A stretch of 64,000 nucleotides of DNA from Muraenolepis orangiensis (GCA_027704905.1 CM051007.1:22246812-22310811), one strand, 5' to 3'; counted from the first letter of the stretch, positions 1-17,842 are shown. The notes: a model not told the origin generated them from the sequence alone. A program made the numbers and translations.

Positions 1-2045
1 CCAGGGCCGGTTTGCTCTGAGCTTAATCTAGGTGAATGACCGTGTAAGACAAATAATCGATTCATCTACATCAATCCCTATCTATACATACTTACGTATG
101 TGCATATGCTTCTTGTGTATTTGATGGGTCTCATTATGATTAAAAATAATGACATTTTAATGAATAATGTGTGCTTTCACGGTGAACCCTAGTACATTAT
201 AGCAGTGGGATAGGTCTGAATATTATACATAGATTTCCCTAGCAAGGCGTGATACTGGTGTTGGACTAGGTTCCAGGATGCTACCATTCTCCTCCATGTC
301 AAACAGGATGAGAATTCAATAGCCTGTCTGTTTATCACGTTCAGAACATTTCCTATTTCCACATTACCGAACCGAGTCTGTTTTGGAGAAGTTTCTACTG
401 GACAAGAGTGGCGAGTAGCCATAGGACATAAGCTAAACACGATGAAGGAATTGTAGCGGTTTAGCTGACGGGTGTAAAGGTGTACACAAGTGTGACGGAA
501 TGGAGATATTCTGCAGATCCACTCATTCGGCTGACAAGGTATGAGCAGCCTCATCACCAGATGCCGTTCCGTCAGTGGACCTCAGAGGGCGGGGGGAGGG
601 ACGGGTGAGTGATGTGATGTGAGCGGGTGAAGATGAAACACATCAAGGATTTGAACTAGCTGCCGGGCAGCTACAGGGAGCCAGCAGAGTGAGATATTAT
701 GCACACATATAGGTTGTAGGTATAAGAACCCGTTGCAACGGTGCACTCTGGACCATTCTAGTGCTCCGCCTGGAACTGGCTGATATTCCTCATGTTGTAC
801 AGCGTAAATCTGCAATGTGCAAAAGCTACAAGACAACTACAACACATACAAATTGTACAGCTTGGACAGAAAGTAATTTGTTTGACGGTAATATCCATTT
901 CCAAAATGTAATTGTTTCTTCTCACGTTCCTCTGGCGCCACTGAATAAACAGACAGAATGTGGTAAAGACTATGTTCTACTTGCGTCGATTTTTTTTATA
1001 TTCGAAAGTTACGTTATATCACCCGAGCATTCATGTAAACACACTTTGGCGAACCTAAGACAAGAAATTGTAATTTTACAGATTTTTACAGATTTTTGGA
1101 AGTTGTAAATCGATTCAGAATCATAGATAGATGATAAGAATCGCAATTCTTACCTCAAACAATTTCTTGTCACACGCCCCTGTGAGGTGCACAGGGGGAG
1201 GACAGAGGACTTTAGCGCCGGCAGGTACAACACACTGAGCCATGGGCTGAATTCAAGTGAATTACGCATTAACCGTGAACCCTTGGCCCGGTCAGCACGG
1301 GCCTCGAATGCGAGCCTGGGCGATGCCTACTGATCCTGCTGCCTTACTGTGTCCGACACTTCTTGTGTCAAGACTCTCTCCCAGTAACAGCCTTCATCAC
1401 CTTGTCACTGAATCCCTGTGTTCCACTATAGTGGCACAGGACACCTTAAACAGACTGTGTATATGTGCCATACCCAACTGTGCAGCGGGGGGAAACACCA
1501 TTCGACTGTATTTGACCGAGAAGGCACCATTAGGCTCAAAACATGAATTTGATATCCTTTGAAACTAGTGGACAATTGTAGCGTTTATCTCACGGGGAGG
1601 AGCCCAGTACTCGTTGTTATTATATCCTTATCATCAGAATTAGATCAGAATCAGAATGCCTTAATGGTCATCAAAATTGTCTTGCAATCCTCAATACAAA
1701 ATATAAATGATAAAAGATAACTAGACAAAACTAAATAAACAGTAGTGCAAATTACAAATGGAGTGCAATTACCATCATATATTTGTCATCATGTTATCTC
1801 AGCTTGTACTTGATAGTTACCTGGATAAACTTTGCTTACCAACATATCTTTTGTTTTTGTCAACCATCATAACCATTAAGTTAATGGGACTTAAGGCTCG
1901 TGAGTCAGTCTTTCTCAAGTAGCAGAACGTGTTGAGGTTAGTTTAACAGAAAAACCCTTAAGGTTTCTTTGTGTAAGCAATTTACCCGCGGCTTGGAAGC
2001 TCTTCACTCGCCACTAATGAAACCACCCCTTTTTTTCTTTCCCCC
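1..2045. other. Flank or intron upstream of the PMEPA1-like membrane exon
   Basis: I see no convincing exon here. The open frames are short, lack family similarity and do not join to the downstream gene with splice signals. Around 1630-1760 an AT-rich stretch with repeated 'atcagaat' words looks like the reverse complement of a LINE 3' tail. The first exon(s) of the PMEPA1-like gene should lie in or upstream of this stretch, but I could not identify them. Confidence 0.4.
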
Positions 2046-2086
2046 CACACACACACACGCGCGCGTGTGTGTGTGTGTGTGTGTGT
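2046..2086. repeat. Palindromic (CA)n-(CG)n-(TG)n microsatellite
   Basis: An alternating purine-pyrimidine run passes from (AC)n through a short CG core to (TG)n, so it is self-complementary. It ends about 17 bases before the splice acceptor at 2102-2103 of the PMEPA1-like membrane exon and occupies much of the place of a normal polypyrimidine tract. Confidence 0.9.
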
Positions 2087-2103
2087 CTGTCTCTCGTCTG
2101 CAG

Positions 2104-4478
2104 CTGAACTGGAGTTTGTTCAGATAATAATTATCCTGGTGGTTATGATGGTGATGGTGGTCGTGATCATCTGCCTTCTGAACCACTATCGGCTGTCCGC
2201 CCTGGCCTTCCTCAGCAGACACAGCCAGGCTCGCCCCCCAGGCCGCCGCCACCAGGCTACACAACTGGTACGTTTTACACACTTTACGCAATTAAACAAG
2301 TGTTGAGTTTGACGTCGCATCTAACCCCCCCCCCGGGGGTTTGTTTTGTAACATATAGTCGGTCCGCTGGATCCGAAATTCCCTTGACGCTGATATAATA
2401 TATGTGTATGACGCATTTTGTATATGCGATTAATTGTTGGTGCGTGCTGAATATATCATGGGGAAACAATCGTAGAAAGGGCCAGTGTCGAACCTAATGT
2501 TGAAACCTGTGTATATTTTATTTAATTTACGCTGCGCAATGCATCTATCATCCACATATTTATAATCGGTCTCTTCGTGAGTTCTCCGAACAGATCTCTG
2601 AGATCAAGAGAGAAAAAAACGACCAAAAAATCCATATGAATCTGAATAAAGGGTTTCAAAAGGTCTTTCTCTGAAAGGCGAGCGGAGTGCCTTTCCTACC
2701 CCCTTATTCAAGCAGACTCTGAACCATCCCAACCCTGTTAGTTTCCATCTCTCCTCATTACTTCCAGGATGGCTGCGTGGTGACTCAGCACGGACCCCCT
2801 GCGGAGAATGGTTTATTTTGAAAGGCAGTTAGGCCTTCTGTGGCCTTCTTTAGAGGGTCTGCTTGAAGCATCGATGTTAAAAGGCAATAAGAATAAAAAA
2901 ATGAAAATACAAAAAGGGAACGCACCTTGATCGATGGTCATTGCATCTATATGTGTTGCTGCCGTCAATGGATTAGGACATTACATAGGGCATTACCGCT
3001 CAGCTATGTCGCCACTATGGAGAAGGTTCCCCTGCCAAGACCCCCAGAACAGGGGCAAACAACGGCCAGAGTCCGGTGTATCGACACTGTAGTGAGGCGT
3101 AGGCCATAGTTAACACAGTGGATGTGCAGTTGCCCCCTGGCTCTCTCAGTGCAGTCAGAATATTGTGTAATGCCACTTAATCATACTCTACCCATAGCCC
3201 TGAATGTAACGTGTTGCACACATCGAAACAAACGTGGTTTTGTATGTAGGCTAAACATAACTCATTTTTAATAGTTTTGCTTTGCAGTCAAAATATGACT
3301 GAATGAAATGAGTCATTTCTGAAGCCACATCCGGTTGTAGAGTGATGGAGCCATGTTTAGATGGAGACAGATTGTGCTTATTTATTGCGAAATAGCATTC
3401 AACTTGAAACTTTATCTGACAAATGAGTTCACTGCAGGTTAAACTTTAGGTAAAACAAAACAGGCTATTACATTTCATTTTCTGCTTTTAAATGTCAGAA
3501 ATAAGATTATGAACATATGGCATTGGCACTTTTTTATTTAAAAAAATAGCTGGCTATTGTCACTCAATATGTTTTTCGGAGCAAAATAAGAATAGCCCCT
3601 TATCAACTTATTGTATTTATTTATATGAAAAACCAGATGGCAACCTGGTGTGGCAACAGTGACACAACTATACAGGGCCGTCGTAAGAATGGTCAAATAA
3701 GGGCATCTGTGGTGATATCCAAATCCATAAGTAGCTAAGAATGTACACTGTTTTGCCATTGCCCCGATAACACCAGACACACCAACACCAACACATGCAG
3801 ATTAACATCATTAACCCAATTGCTTCCTCAATGAACCTAACAACCGAACCAACATATGCAACCTTCCCTCCATTGCAGGTTATGTACGGGCCCCAGGGCA
3901 CCCAGGAGCGGCTGGTCTGCAGCCCCCCCGCCTACACACAGCAGCAGAGCCAGCATCTGTGCCGCTTCCAGCCCACCTACCCCTACCTGCAGCAGGAGAT
4001 CATCAACCTGCCCCCGTCCATCTCCCTGTCCGACGGCGAGGAGTTGCCCCCCTACAAGGGCCCCTGCACCCTCAAGCTGCGGGACCCGGAGCAGCAGCTG
4101 GAGCTGAGCCGCGCCTCGGTGCGGGCGCCGCCCAACCGGACGGTCTTCGACAGGAACTACATAGACATTTATGTTGGCCGCGGGACGAGTTTCGACCCCG
4201 GGGTCGGCGTCGGCGCGGCCAACAACGCCAGGATAGAGAGTCCGCCGCCCACCTACAGTGAGGTGATGGGACACTACAGGGGCGGCGCGGCGTTTTACAG
4301 CCAGTACAGCAATAACAATGCCTCGTCGTCGCTCGACCGTGGCTCAGACCCGGGGAGCTTGTGGCTGGAGCGTCAGGCTGGCAGGAGGGATAGCGAAAGC
4401 ACAGCAGCGACCTCTGGTGGCGAGAGCAGGAGGAAGCGGCACGGGGCCGCAGAAGGGGAAGTGAGGAAAATCCCATGA
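2104..4478 (+). CDS. pmepa1: PMEPA1-like single-pass membrane regulator of TGF-beta/SMAD signalling (3' exons)
   Basis: Exons seen: 2104-2267, 2768-2810 and the terminal exon 3879-4478, stop TGA at 4476-4478. The first begins ELEFVQIIII, runs through one hydrophobic helix with the MMVMVVVI core, then CLLNHYRLSA and SRHSQ, closer to PMEPA1 than to its paralogue LDLRAD4 (which has ELEFAQ and VTVMVVV). The last exon holds RFQPTYPYLQQE, ISLSDGEE, LRDPEQQLELSR and the SMAD-interaction motif PPNRTVFD, then PPTY, a WW-ligand for NEDD4-type ligases. PMEPA1 family proteins sit in endosome/Golgi membranes and sequester R-SMADs. Oddities: the motif usually PPPY reads LPPY, a new PPAY occurs near the start of the last exon, and the C-terminus is divergent. 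The exon 2768-2810 ends in phase 1 while the last exon needs phase 0, so the join is unresolved. It may be a fish-retained third paralogue rather than strict PMEPA1. The N-terminal exon was not found. Confidence 0.8.
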
Positions 4479-6615
4479 AGCTCCGTGGTGCCACATTCTG
4501 CAGACCCCCTCCCCCCTTCCAAAAAAAAGGGTTATCTCATTTGTTTTTTTATTTAGCTGTAGTTAAGAATTTAAAGTTAGGGTTTTTTGTATACTTGTCA
4601 ATGTATGTTGCAGAGAATTTACTGCGCATCCATTCTCGTCCACACATACAGACAAAAAAAATGTTATATATTAAATTGAGTAGATGTACAACCCAAATTT
4701 AGCAGTGCCAGAATTGTACACTGTAATAATGGGTAAGGGAAAAAAGCCAATTTGAACTTGCACTAACTCATTGTTTAAATCGAGAGAATAATTTGTTGTT
4801 GTTTTTTTGAGTTGGGCTTCCCTTTTGTTGTTTTTTATTGAGACAAAGCTAAAAAAAAAGATTTAAAAAAAAAGGTGAGAGAGATGAGAGATCACCTCAG
4901 TTGGGAGGAGTTGAGAATTGTACTAAAAAAAAAACAAAGGCCAAAATGTCGTCATCCTCAAATTGGCCACCTGTGAGGTGCACATCACTTGCAGTGATGC
5001 GGGCATCGCGTCAGCCCAGAGAGATGCGTGTTGAGGAGAAGCGCTTCATTCATGCAGGTGAATACACTATATTTCGGTCTACCTCTGGGGATCTGGAAGA
5101 AGGGGCCACAAAAGTAGAGCCACAACTTTCAGTGGTTTGTCCGCCATGTCGCACTGGCAAGGAAATCCCAGGATATTCCAGGATGCCATGGAGCGATGTT
5201 GCGCTATCTTATCCTTTGTTTTGTGGGGGGGGGGGGGGGGGTAGGGGGTGTGGCTGAAGAAAGTGTCAAAGACCGTTCGGCCTAACCCTGTGGTAACCAC
5301 AACCCCGATAAACACAGGCGTCAAGGATGGATGGATGGATGATGGAACGCTCAAACTCTGCAGAAGGCACACAGAGGTGACGACAAGTCAACCTATTATG
5401 AATGCCCACTCATTGTTATTTTGTTTTCCTGAGACTTAAATGTCTTGTTCACCTGCCCAACCCCCTCCCCCCACCTTTTTGCCATGTTCCCAATGCCATC
5501 CAGTAGCACTTTATGTGTCTGCCAGGTCACTGTTAGTGGCATAAGAGCAGGCAACTTCATTGAGATTTGTTAAAAAATAGGGAAGTCTAACTTTGTATTT
5601 CTCATGAATCCCTTTTAGTTTTACTCCAAAACTATTCTTACCGCAGTGTTTATTGGTATTCAGGGGTACATTGTATGACTAGCAGTAAACTACACTTAAA
5701 GCATGATCCCACGTTAATACAAAGCAAAGGCAAATGATAATTATACAAAAATGCATTTAGGACTTGGTGATTGTTGTGAAGCCATACTTGCCATGGTAAA
5801 ACCATACGATGCATTGCAAGTTTTTTTTAAATTATTTATTGTTATTTATTTGATGATACACATTGGAGATGGATGGATGGATTTTTTTTAAGGTTTCCAT
5901 GAATGGCGAAGACATTTATTAAGCCTAAACGGCGACTACCAACTCTCATCCATTTAGTGATTTCTCTCCCCCAGTTGGCGTTAATTGGTACTCCTGACTT
6001 AATTTCTCACTACAACCTTTGGCTGTTCATTCCATTCGAGTGAGACTCGACTGAAATACACGTTTCTTGCAGCTCACTCCGGGCACACAACTTACGCTTG
6101 ACTCTCCAGTACTGCTGCTGCTGCTGCTGCTGCTACAACACTTTTTGCTGCTACTGCTGTTTGCTGTCAATGTTGTCACATCAGCGCGTTAACACTTTTA
6201 AGTTGTCCAACTGAAATATATTTTTTGGTTTTTCTTTCTACACACAGAGTTGTTAACCTCCCCTGGGTTTGCATGTGAGATGTGAACTCATTCGGAGCCT
6301 GATTGCGACATTGAAGCAGCCACAGGATACCACTTGCACTCAAACAGTCCAATCCTTAGCGTGCCTCACTTCCTATGGTGCTTGTTTTTCCAGTGGTCTG
6401 TTTATTTGTACGATGCTGTATATAACTTTAATATATTAATATATTATGCACAGATCCTACCCAATGGGTAGAAAAAGCCCATATGAGAAGCATTGTTAAT
6501 ACTGTAACATAACATAAAAGATTATATATAAAAAAATAAATTGTGAGCCCAGCAGTGTTTTTACGAATGCCTACAAAATGTTGCTTTGTCTTTTTAGAAA
6601 GAAAAAATAAATAAA
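4479..6615 (+). other. pmepa1: 3'UTR of the PMEPA1-like gene
   Basis: About 2.1 kb without a supportable ORF follows the stop codon. It contains A- and T-runs, a 17-G run at 5225-5242, GGATG repeats near 5325-5340 and 5870-5882, and a CTG run at 6115-6135. It ends with the polyadenylation hexamers. The UTR assignment is inferred from position only. Confidence 0.5.
6606..6615 (+). terminator. pmepa1: Overlapping AATAAA polyadenylation signals
   Basis: Two overlapping AATAAA hexamers (6606-6611 and 6610-6615) follow an AT-rich stretch. They are the best candidate 3' end for the PMEPA1-like transcript, but no cleavage-site evidence is available from sequence alone. Confidence 0.45.
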
Positions 6616-7651
6616 GATGCTTACACATTAACCTGCTGCTGAACCTTTTCTACATGGGTGAGCTTGAAAGCCCTCATGCCCACTCTCAAATCAAAAACCT
6701 TCCAGTTGTCATTGTCTTAAAGGTGCTATTGCTAACATTTTTATGTAGACGAAACAGTGATGCGCTTTTAGAACGGTGCGGAATAAAAGTATCGCTTTTT
6801 CAACCAAAAAAAAACCCTGAAAAAATGTTCGATTGAATTATTATTTTTTACGGGTCCGAAATTAATGTTTTGTTTATCTCCGTGTAAGACGTCAGGCGTT
6901 TGGTGGTTCCTGCTTCTAACGAGGCGTGTGAGCAAATAGTATAACGACGTTGGTATCATCTTGGTATCGTCGTTGATCAAGAGTCTCAGTAGTTCAGATT
7001 TAGCTCCCAAACATCACTCGACATGACCGAGTCTGTCTGAGTCTCACTCGACCATGAACTATGCAGGTTGTGCAACGAAGTAGAAAGGAATGGAAGGGGG
7101 GGGGAGGGCGACATCTAGTGGCTGAACCTAATCAATGGTATAACGTTTATCAAGCACCTTTAAAATCACCATTGAACAAACACTGCATTCCCTTCCTGTG
7201 AGCTCATGTTCAACATGCGTATAATGTCCCAACTGCTTAGAACACATCTGGAGGCACATCGACGTCTTCAAGCATGTTGTCACGTTGTTGCAACGTATTG
7301 AAGTATTTTGTGTAGTCAGGATTGTTGTAAGACATAAACAAACATTTGTAGTTCCGTACCGTATGAAATCCGTAACGTGATTCTCTCATGTTTAGGCCTA
7401 CATCATTTTTATTTGAATACATTACAACAAATGTATTCAAGAAGTACACAAACTTAGTTATATTTGTTGAAAAGTAACGGTGCAAGTTTGTGGTTGTTTA
7501 TTTATTCTTGAATTAATTTACGTGAGAATCACATTACTACTACTTAGGTACTACCACAATAAGTTTATTCAGTTACTAAAATATAATAAAATCAGACTAC
7601 AGTCACAATACTTTGAAATTCAACTCTATATATCTATAGTTATATCTAGAA

Positions 7652-7652
<1 letters not shown>

Positions 7653-7714
<62 letters not shown>
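7653..7714. repeat. (TA)n microsatellite
   Basis: About 30 TA units directly abut the left end of the Tc1 element. Tc1/mariner elements insert at TA, so this run was either the target or expanded next to it. Confidence 0.95.
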
Positions 7715-7716
<2 letters not shown>

Positions 7717-7719
<3 letters not shown>

Positions 7720-8681
7720 TGAAGGAAATAATTATATTTTTAGAAAATATAATTGTCGATTTTGTAAGTTTGCCCACTTACAAAGAAATGAACGGTCTAT
7801 TATTTGAATGGTTTATTTTAACAGTGAGACAGAATATCAAAAAAGAAATCCAGAAATTGACATCATATAATAGTTGATTTGCATTTGATTGAGTGAAATA
7901 AGTATTTGATCCCCTTGCAAAACATGACAGTACTTGGTGGAGAAACCCTTGTTGGCCAGCACAGAGGTCAGATGTTTCTTGTAGTTGGTCACCAGGTTTG
8001 CACACATCTCAGGAGGGATTTTGGTCCACTCCTCTTTGCAGATCCTCTCCAAATCCTTAAGGTTTCGAGGCTGATGCTTGGCAACTCGAAGCTTCAGCTC
8101 CCTCCACAGATTTTCTATGGGATTAAGGTCCGGAGATTGGCAAGGCCACGCCTTTGTTACCTTGGCCGTATGTTTTGGGTCATTGTCGTGCTGGAAGACC
8201 CATCCACGACCTATTTTCAGTGTCCTGGCTGAGGGAAGGAGGTTATCGGCCAAGATTTTACGGTACATGGCCCCGTCCATCCTCCCCTCGATGCGGTGAA
8301 GTCTTCCTGTCCCCTTAGCAGAGAAACATCCCCAAAGCATAATGTTTCCACCTTCATGCTTGACAGTGGGGATGGTGTTCTTGGGGTTATAGTCAGCATT
8401 TATCTTCCTCCACACGGTGTGTAGAGTTGATGCCAAAGATCTCAATTTTGGTCTCATCTGACCACATCACCTTCTCCCAAGCCTCCTCTGAATCATTCAG
8501 ATGTTCATTGGCAAACTTCAGACGGCCTGTACATGTGCCTTCTTGAGCAGGGGGACCTTGCGGGCGCTGCAGGATTTTAATCCATTACGGCGTAGTGTGT
8601 TACCAATTAGACTGCTCATTTCTTTGTAAGTGGGCAAACTTACAAAATCGACAAGGGATCAAATAATTATTTCCTTCACTG
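7717..8681 (-). mobile_element. Internally deleted Tc1/mariner-type DNA transposon
   Basis: The ends are inverted copies: CAGTGAAGGAAATAATTAT on the left and its reverse complement finishing ATTTCCTTCACTG on the right. The subterminal sequences (TCGATTTTGTAAGTTTGCCC and the AAGAAATGA block) are also inverted. A TA follows the right end at 8682-8683. The element is about 965 bp, whereas full-length fish Tc1 elements are about 1.6 kb; the part encoding the N-terminal DNA-binding half is missing. It lies just downstream of ILF2. Confidence 0.93.
7837..8560 (-). pseudogene. Broken Tc1-family transposase
   Basis: On the minus strand the catalytic half of a Tc1 transposase is recognisable: a WSDET block (first Asp), WGCFSAKGTG, HDNDPKHTAK (second Asp) and PDLNPIENLW (Glu). 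The paired helix-turn-helix N-terminus is absent. The reading frame shifts near 8440, between the WSDET block and the 206-codon open stretch at 7837-8457. Between the second Asp and the Glu there are 23 residues instead of the 34 of the DD34E family, so the catalytic centre is also internally shortened. It is a dead copy. Confidence 0.9.
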
Positions 8682-8792
8682 TATATATCTTTATATAGAT
8701 ACATATCTATCATCTATAACTAAAAACTGATTGAATGTTGAAATCTAGTCAAATAAAAAATGAAACCACAAGGCACACAGTAAATAAAAAGG

Positions 8793-8798
8793 TTTAAT
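8793..8798 (-). terminator. ilf2: Candidate ATTAAA polyadenylation signal of ILF2
   Basis: On the minus strand an ATTAAA variant hexamer lies about 475 bases past the ILF2 stop. I saw no canonical AATAAA on this strand between the stop and the Tc1 element. Confidence 0.35.
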
Positions 8799-9272
8799 TA
8801 CACCAGCTACAGAGTAAGAAAAATGAAAACCAACTCTCAAAATTGCAAATGTCAGGTGACATTTGAATGGCAAACAAAGACACGACAAAAAACAGATGGG
8901 AAGTAAAAAGTGTCTGTCAAAAACATCACATTTAGCCCTAAAAGCACCACCTATAAGAAAGAAAACAGAGAGGAATTACTATGAGCATCATTGAAGACAG
9001 GGCAGTGAACAGTTCAGACAGCAGGGAAACAGAGGTATGAACACATTTAGCTGGCATCCAAATTTTCCCTCAGTGACTTAAATGCGTTTCTTCTTACCTC
9101 ATTGGATAACACAAAACTACAAATTAGCGAAGTCCTAATGTTGGATACAATCTTAGGGTTTTAGAATGTGATATCAAGGTGCCTTTCCACAAATCAAATG
9201 CAGCCGCTGTAACAGACTTGGGTGATGTTCAAATGGCTGACGGGTCTCACCTGAGCACAGGGGGACGTGTTA

Positions 9273-15308
<6,036 letters not shown>

Positions 15309-15384
15309 TGTGTACGACGTTTTGATCGTTTATAGAAACAACTCCTAATAAATGGTAATAAAAGCAGTCCTGCAAAGTGGTAAC

Positions 15385-15391
15385 CCGGAAG
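15385..15391 (+). promoter_or_regulatory. ilf2: ETS-type CCGGAAG motif upstream of ILF2
   Basis: CCGGAAG lies about 80 bases upstream of the proposed ILF2 start codon (minus-strand gene). ETS/GABP sites are typical of TATA-less housekeeping promoters. There is no TATA box nearby in a convincing position. The assignment rests on motif and position only. Confidence 0.35.
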
Positions 15392-16144
15392 ACACAATCG
15401 ATATTCTGTATTCTTCTTCCTGTTTGTGTTCTTCTTCTACGGATGTGGCGATAGTGAGCACATCACCGCCACCATGTGACCAGGAGGACGAATCATCGTC
15501 ATCATGCCGGGTTGTTATTTATTGTTACACTACGCCCTGAACTCCTTTCATTTCCTTTGCGTTTGACTTTTGAACATTTCCTTTTATTTTATTTATTCAT
15601 TAAACCGGCTTCCATTTTTACTTAAACTAGTTTTAACCTGTATTCGCTGTCCTTTTGTTGCATTTTGCACGTTTATCCAAATTCTCATTTAGCAGACTAA
15701 GCTGAAACCCTGCTATAATAATTATCCACTGCCTTCATTGTGTTGTTTTTTTTGTGCCGTCGATTCAAACACGCACCACTCTTAACACTCCCCTACCATG
15801 TTCAAAGACAAACATGTCATTCTATTTATTAGCTTCTGAACTACACCCATTTGGAACCTCAATGTTTTCACTGTTCCCTGTGACGTCGCCAAGACAAAGG
15901 TACTTAATCTCTGTGTTTGTGTTTCGCCATCCATAATTTAACTTTGACACGCTCTCAAGCAACACAGACTCTTGACATTCAGGACGATCTCTCCCGACTC
16001 CCTTCACATCTGGTGTCAATCAATAAACCATCATCGATCAATTGATCCACATTCTCATGAAAGAAAAACCAAACCAAGCTTAAAATGACGCCTTTACAAT
16101 AAGTATTTAAAATTATTTTCGTTCAGGCTCCCCTGGTAACCTTT

Positions 16145-16262
16145 CCACAGAAGTGTCATGGTAGGACAAACACAGGTGTCACCCATAACACAAATTATGG
16201 TACTGCTCCTTTTATGTACCAAGACACACGTAGACTAAACAGTAGACTAAACAATTGAAGAT
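16145..16262 (-). repeat. Copy 1 of a dispersed repeat family
   Basis: Read on the minus strand it carries GGTACATAAAAGGAGCAG, then GTGACACCTGTGTTTGTCCT. The same blocks occur at 20690-20860 and 43428-43565. The family is unidentified and is probably a short non-autonomous (foldback or MITE-like) element. Confidence 0.65.
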
Positions 16263-16339
16263 AAGTCTACCCATAATTAGTTTTATTATTGTTTTATTAT
16301 GAGAAGCACCAGTGTTACAATAAGTGGAGCATGTGTCAC

Positions 16340-16768
16340 ATCAAGACTTTATCAGCAGGTAAATAACCAGCGGTGCGTGGCCAAGGCCAAACGCATCATA
16401 AAAGACATTGCCCACCCCAGCCACCAACTGTATTCACATTTAGACCAAATAGACTCAGAGACAGCTTCCACAGTCAGGCCATCATGCTGCTGAACAAGGG
16501 CGTATAGCATATAACAATGTATATTTTATTACATTGATTTATATATACATATTGCTCTTTTTCTGTGCTGATATATTGCATTTTATAAATTGCATTTTTA
16601 TTTTTTAACTTTATTCTATTATATTTTTATTATATTTTTTATCTATTTTTATCTTATTTTTATAACTGCTGTCTGTCGTCGGGTATTGCACATACGATTT
16701 TCACACCACTGCTTTATACTTGTGTAAACTGTGAAGTGACAATGAACTTGACTTGACTTGACTTGAGG
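16340..16768 (+). mobile_element. 3' end of a fish LINE (L2/Rex1-type)
   Basis: Degenerate coding words (AKRIIKDIAHPSHQL, DSFHSQAIMLLNKG in a shifted frame) match the C-terminal end of fish LINE reverse transcriptases of the L2/CR1/Rex1 group. An AT-rich 3' part ends in tandem CTTGA words (16748-16767). It is 5'-truncated, as is usual for LINEs. Confidence 0.6.
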
Positions 16769-17428
16769 TACTGGGTAACCATTGCTGTGTCTCAAATGGC
16801 CAAAATGCGGCCTACTCTCAGGCAGTATTCGGAGGCCGGGAGGCATCAAGTCATGTCTCAATTACACAACATGCTGCCTGCCGAGGAGCCTCCGACGAGG
16901 CAGGTTTTGAAGGCAGCAGACCTTGTATCCTTCGTTGGTCACGATATCCCACGATCTCCACTGCTCAGACAAGCAATCATCTTGTTCCACTTTTACGTAA
17001 TTAAAAAATGGAGGCGTTAATAAATAGGCGTTGTTTGATATTAACAGACACTTCAAGTTAGTTAAATAAGGTTTGGTGAGAGTTAGGTAGTTAACTTAAT
17101 TGGTGAAAATATGTTCCTGTGGTTGAATCCAACAGGGTTTTTGCGTGCGCTTTTAATTGTGTATAAACCCAGGGAGTGTCTTGGTATGTGTACACATCAG
17201 TAGATTATGGTTATGATTCACAAGCTCTGGATATTTACTTCAGCATGTGTCACATTGAGTTATCTTTCAAGACATAAAACGGCGTGTCCTAAATACACTG
17301 TAGATGCTTGATGCTTGTTGTGGGTTTGTACAACTATACAAGTTGAAGCAGGTTTTAAACAAACAGCCCTATTTTAAACAAACATTTGACTCATTATCAA
17401 TCTATTATCTTTTATCTTTTAAGGGCTT

Positions 17429-17498
17429 AAGTTGGTCACCCTCTCTGGGCGGGGTCACTAAGGTCACTTAGTGGCCCCGCCCAGAGAGGGACCAACTT
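17429..17498. repeat. 70-bp GC-rich foldback (inverted repeat)
   Basis: The left arm (17429-17462) and the right arm (17467-17498) are reverse complements with few mismatches around a four-base loop. The arms hold the word CTCTCTGGGCGGGG and its complement CCCCGCCCAGAGAG. No coding or tRNA feature explains it. Confidence 0.85.
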
Positions 17499-17842
17499 CA
17501 TCAGTTGGCAAGTCATGAGACATCATTTCATTGTAGCAGCCACGCCAAACTGGAGCAAACTTCAAGCAAGTCGCCGCTCCATCCCTTGCAAGTTGTGGGG
17601 ATTATCAAAAGGTCACCACATAGATTTATGTGGAGGATATAGAGATATATAGAGCAGACGGAGGCACTTTTATATATTAGTATAACAACTGTAAATCTGT
17701 ACACTATTAAATTACCGGTGACAGGTAGGTTAATGTAGGTTAATTTGTCTGTGCAGACTTCTCTTGGCCCTGAATAAATCGGAAATGTGTCTATTTGATT
17801 TAATCATCTCACGCTTTTAGAATGCTTAGCTGTGATTCTTTG

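Noticed and set aside
2104..4478. LDLRAD4 as the identity of the first gene
   Set aside because: ELEFVQ, MMVMVVVI and LSA..SRHSQ fit PMEPA1 better than LDLRAD4. A third paralogue remains possible.
3837..4494. Antisense and alternative-frame ORFs over the PMEPA1-like terminal exon
   Set aside because: They are shadows caused by high GC content. Only the frame with PPNRTVFD and PPTY has family similarity.
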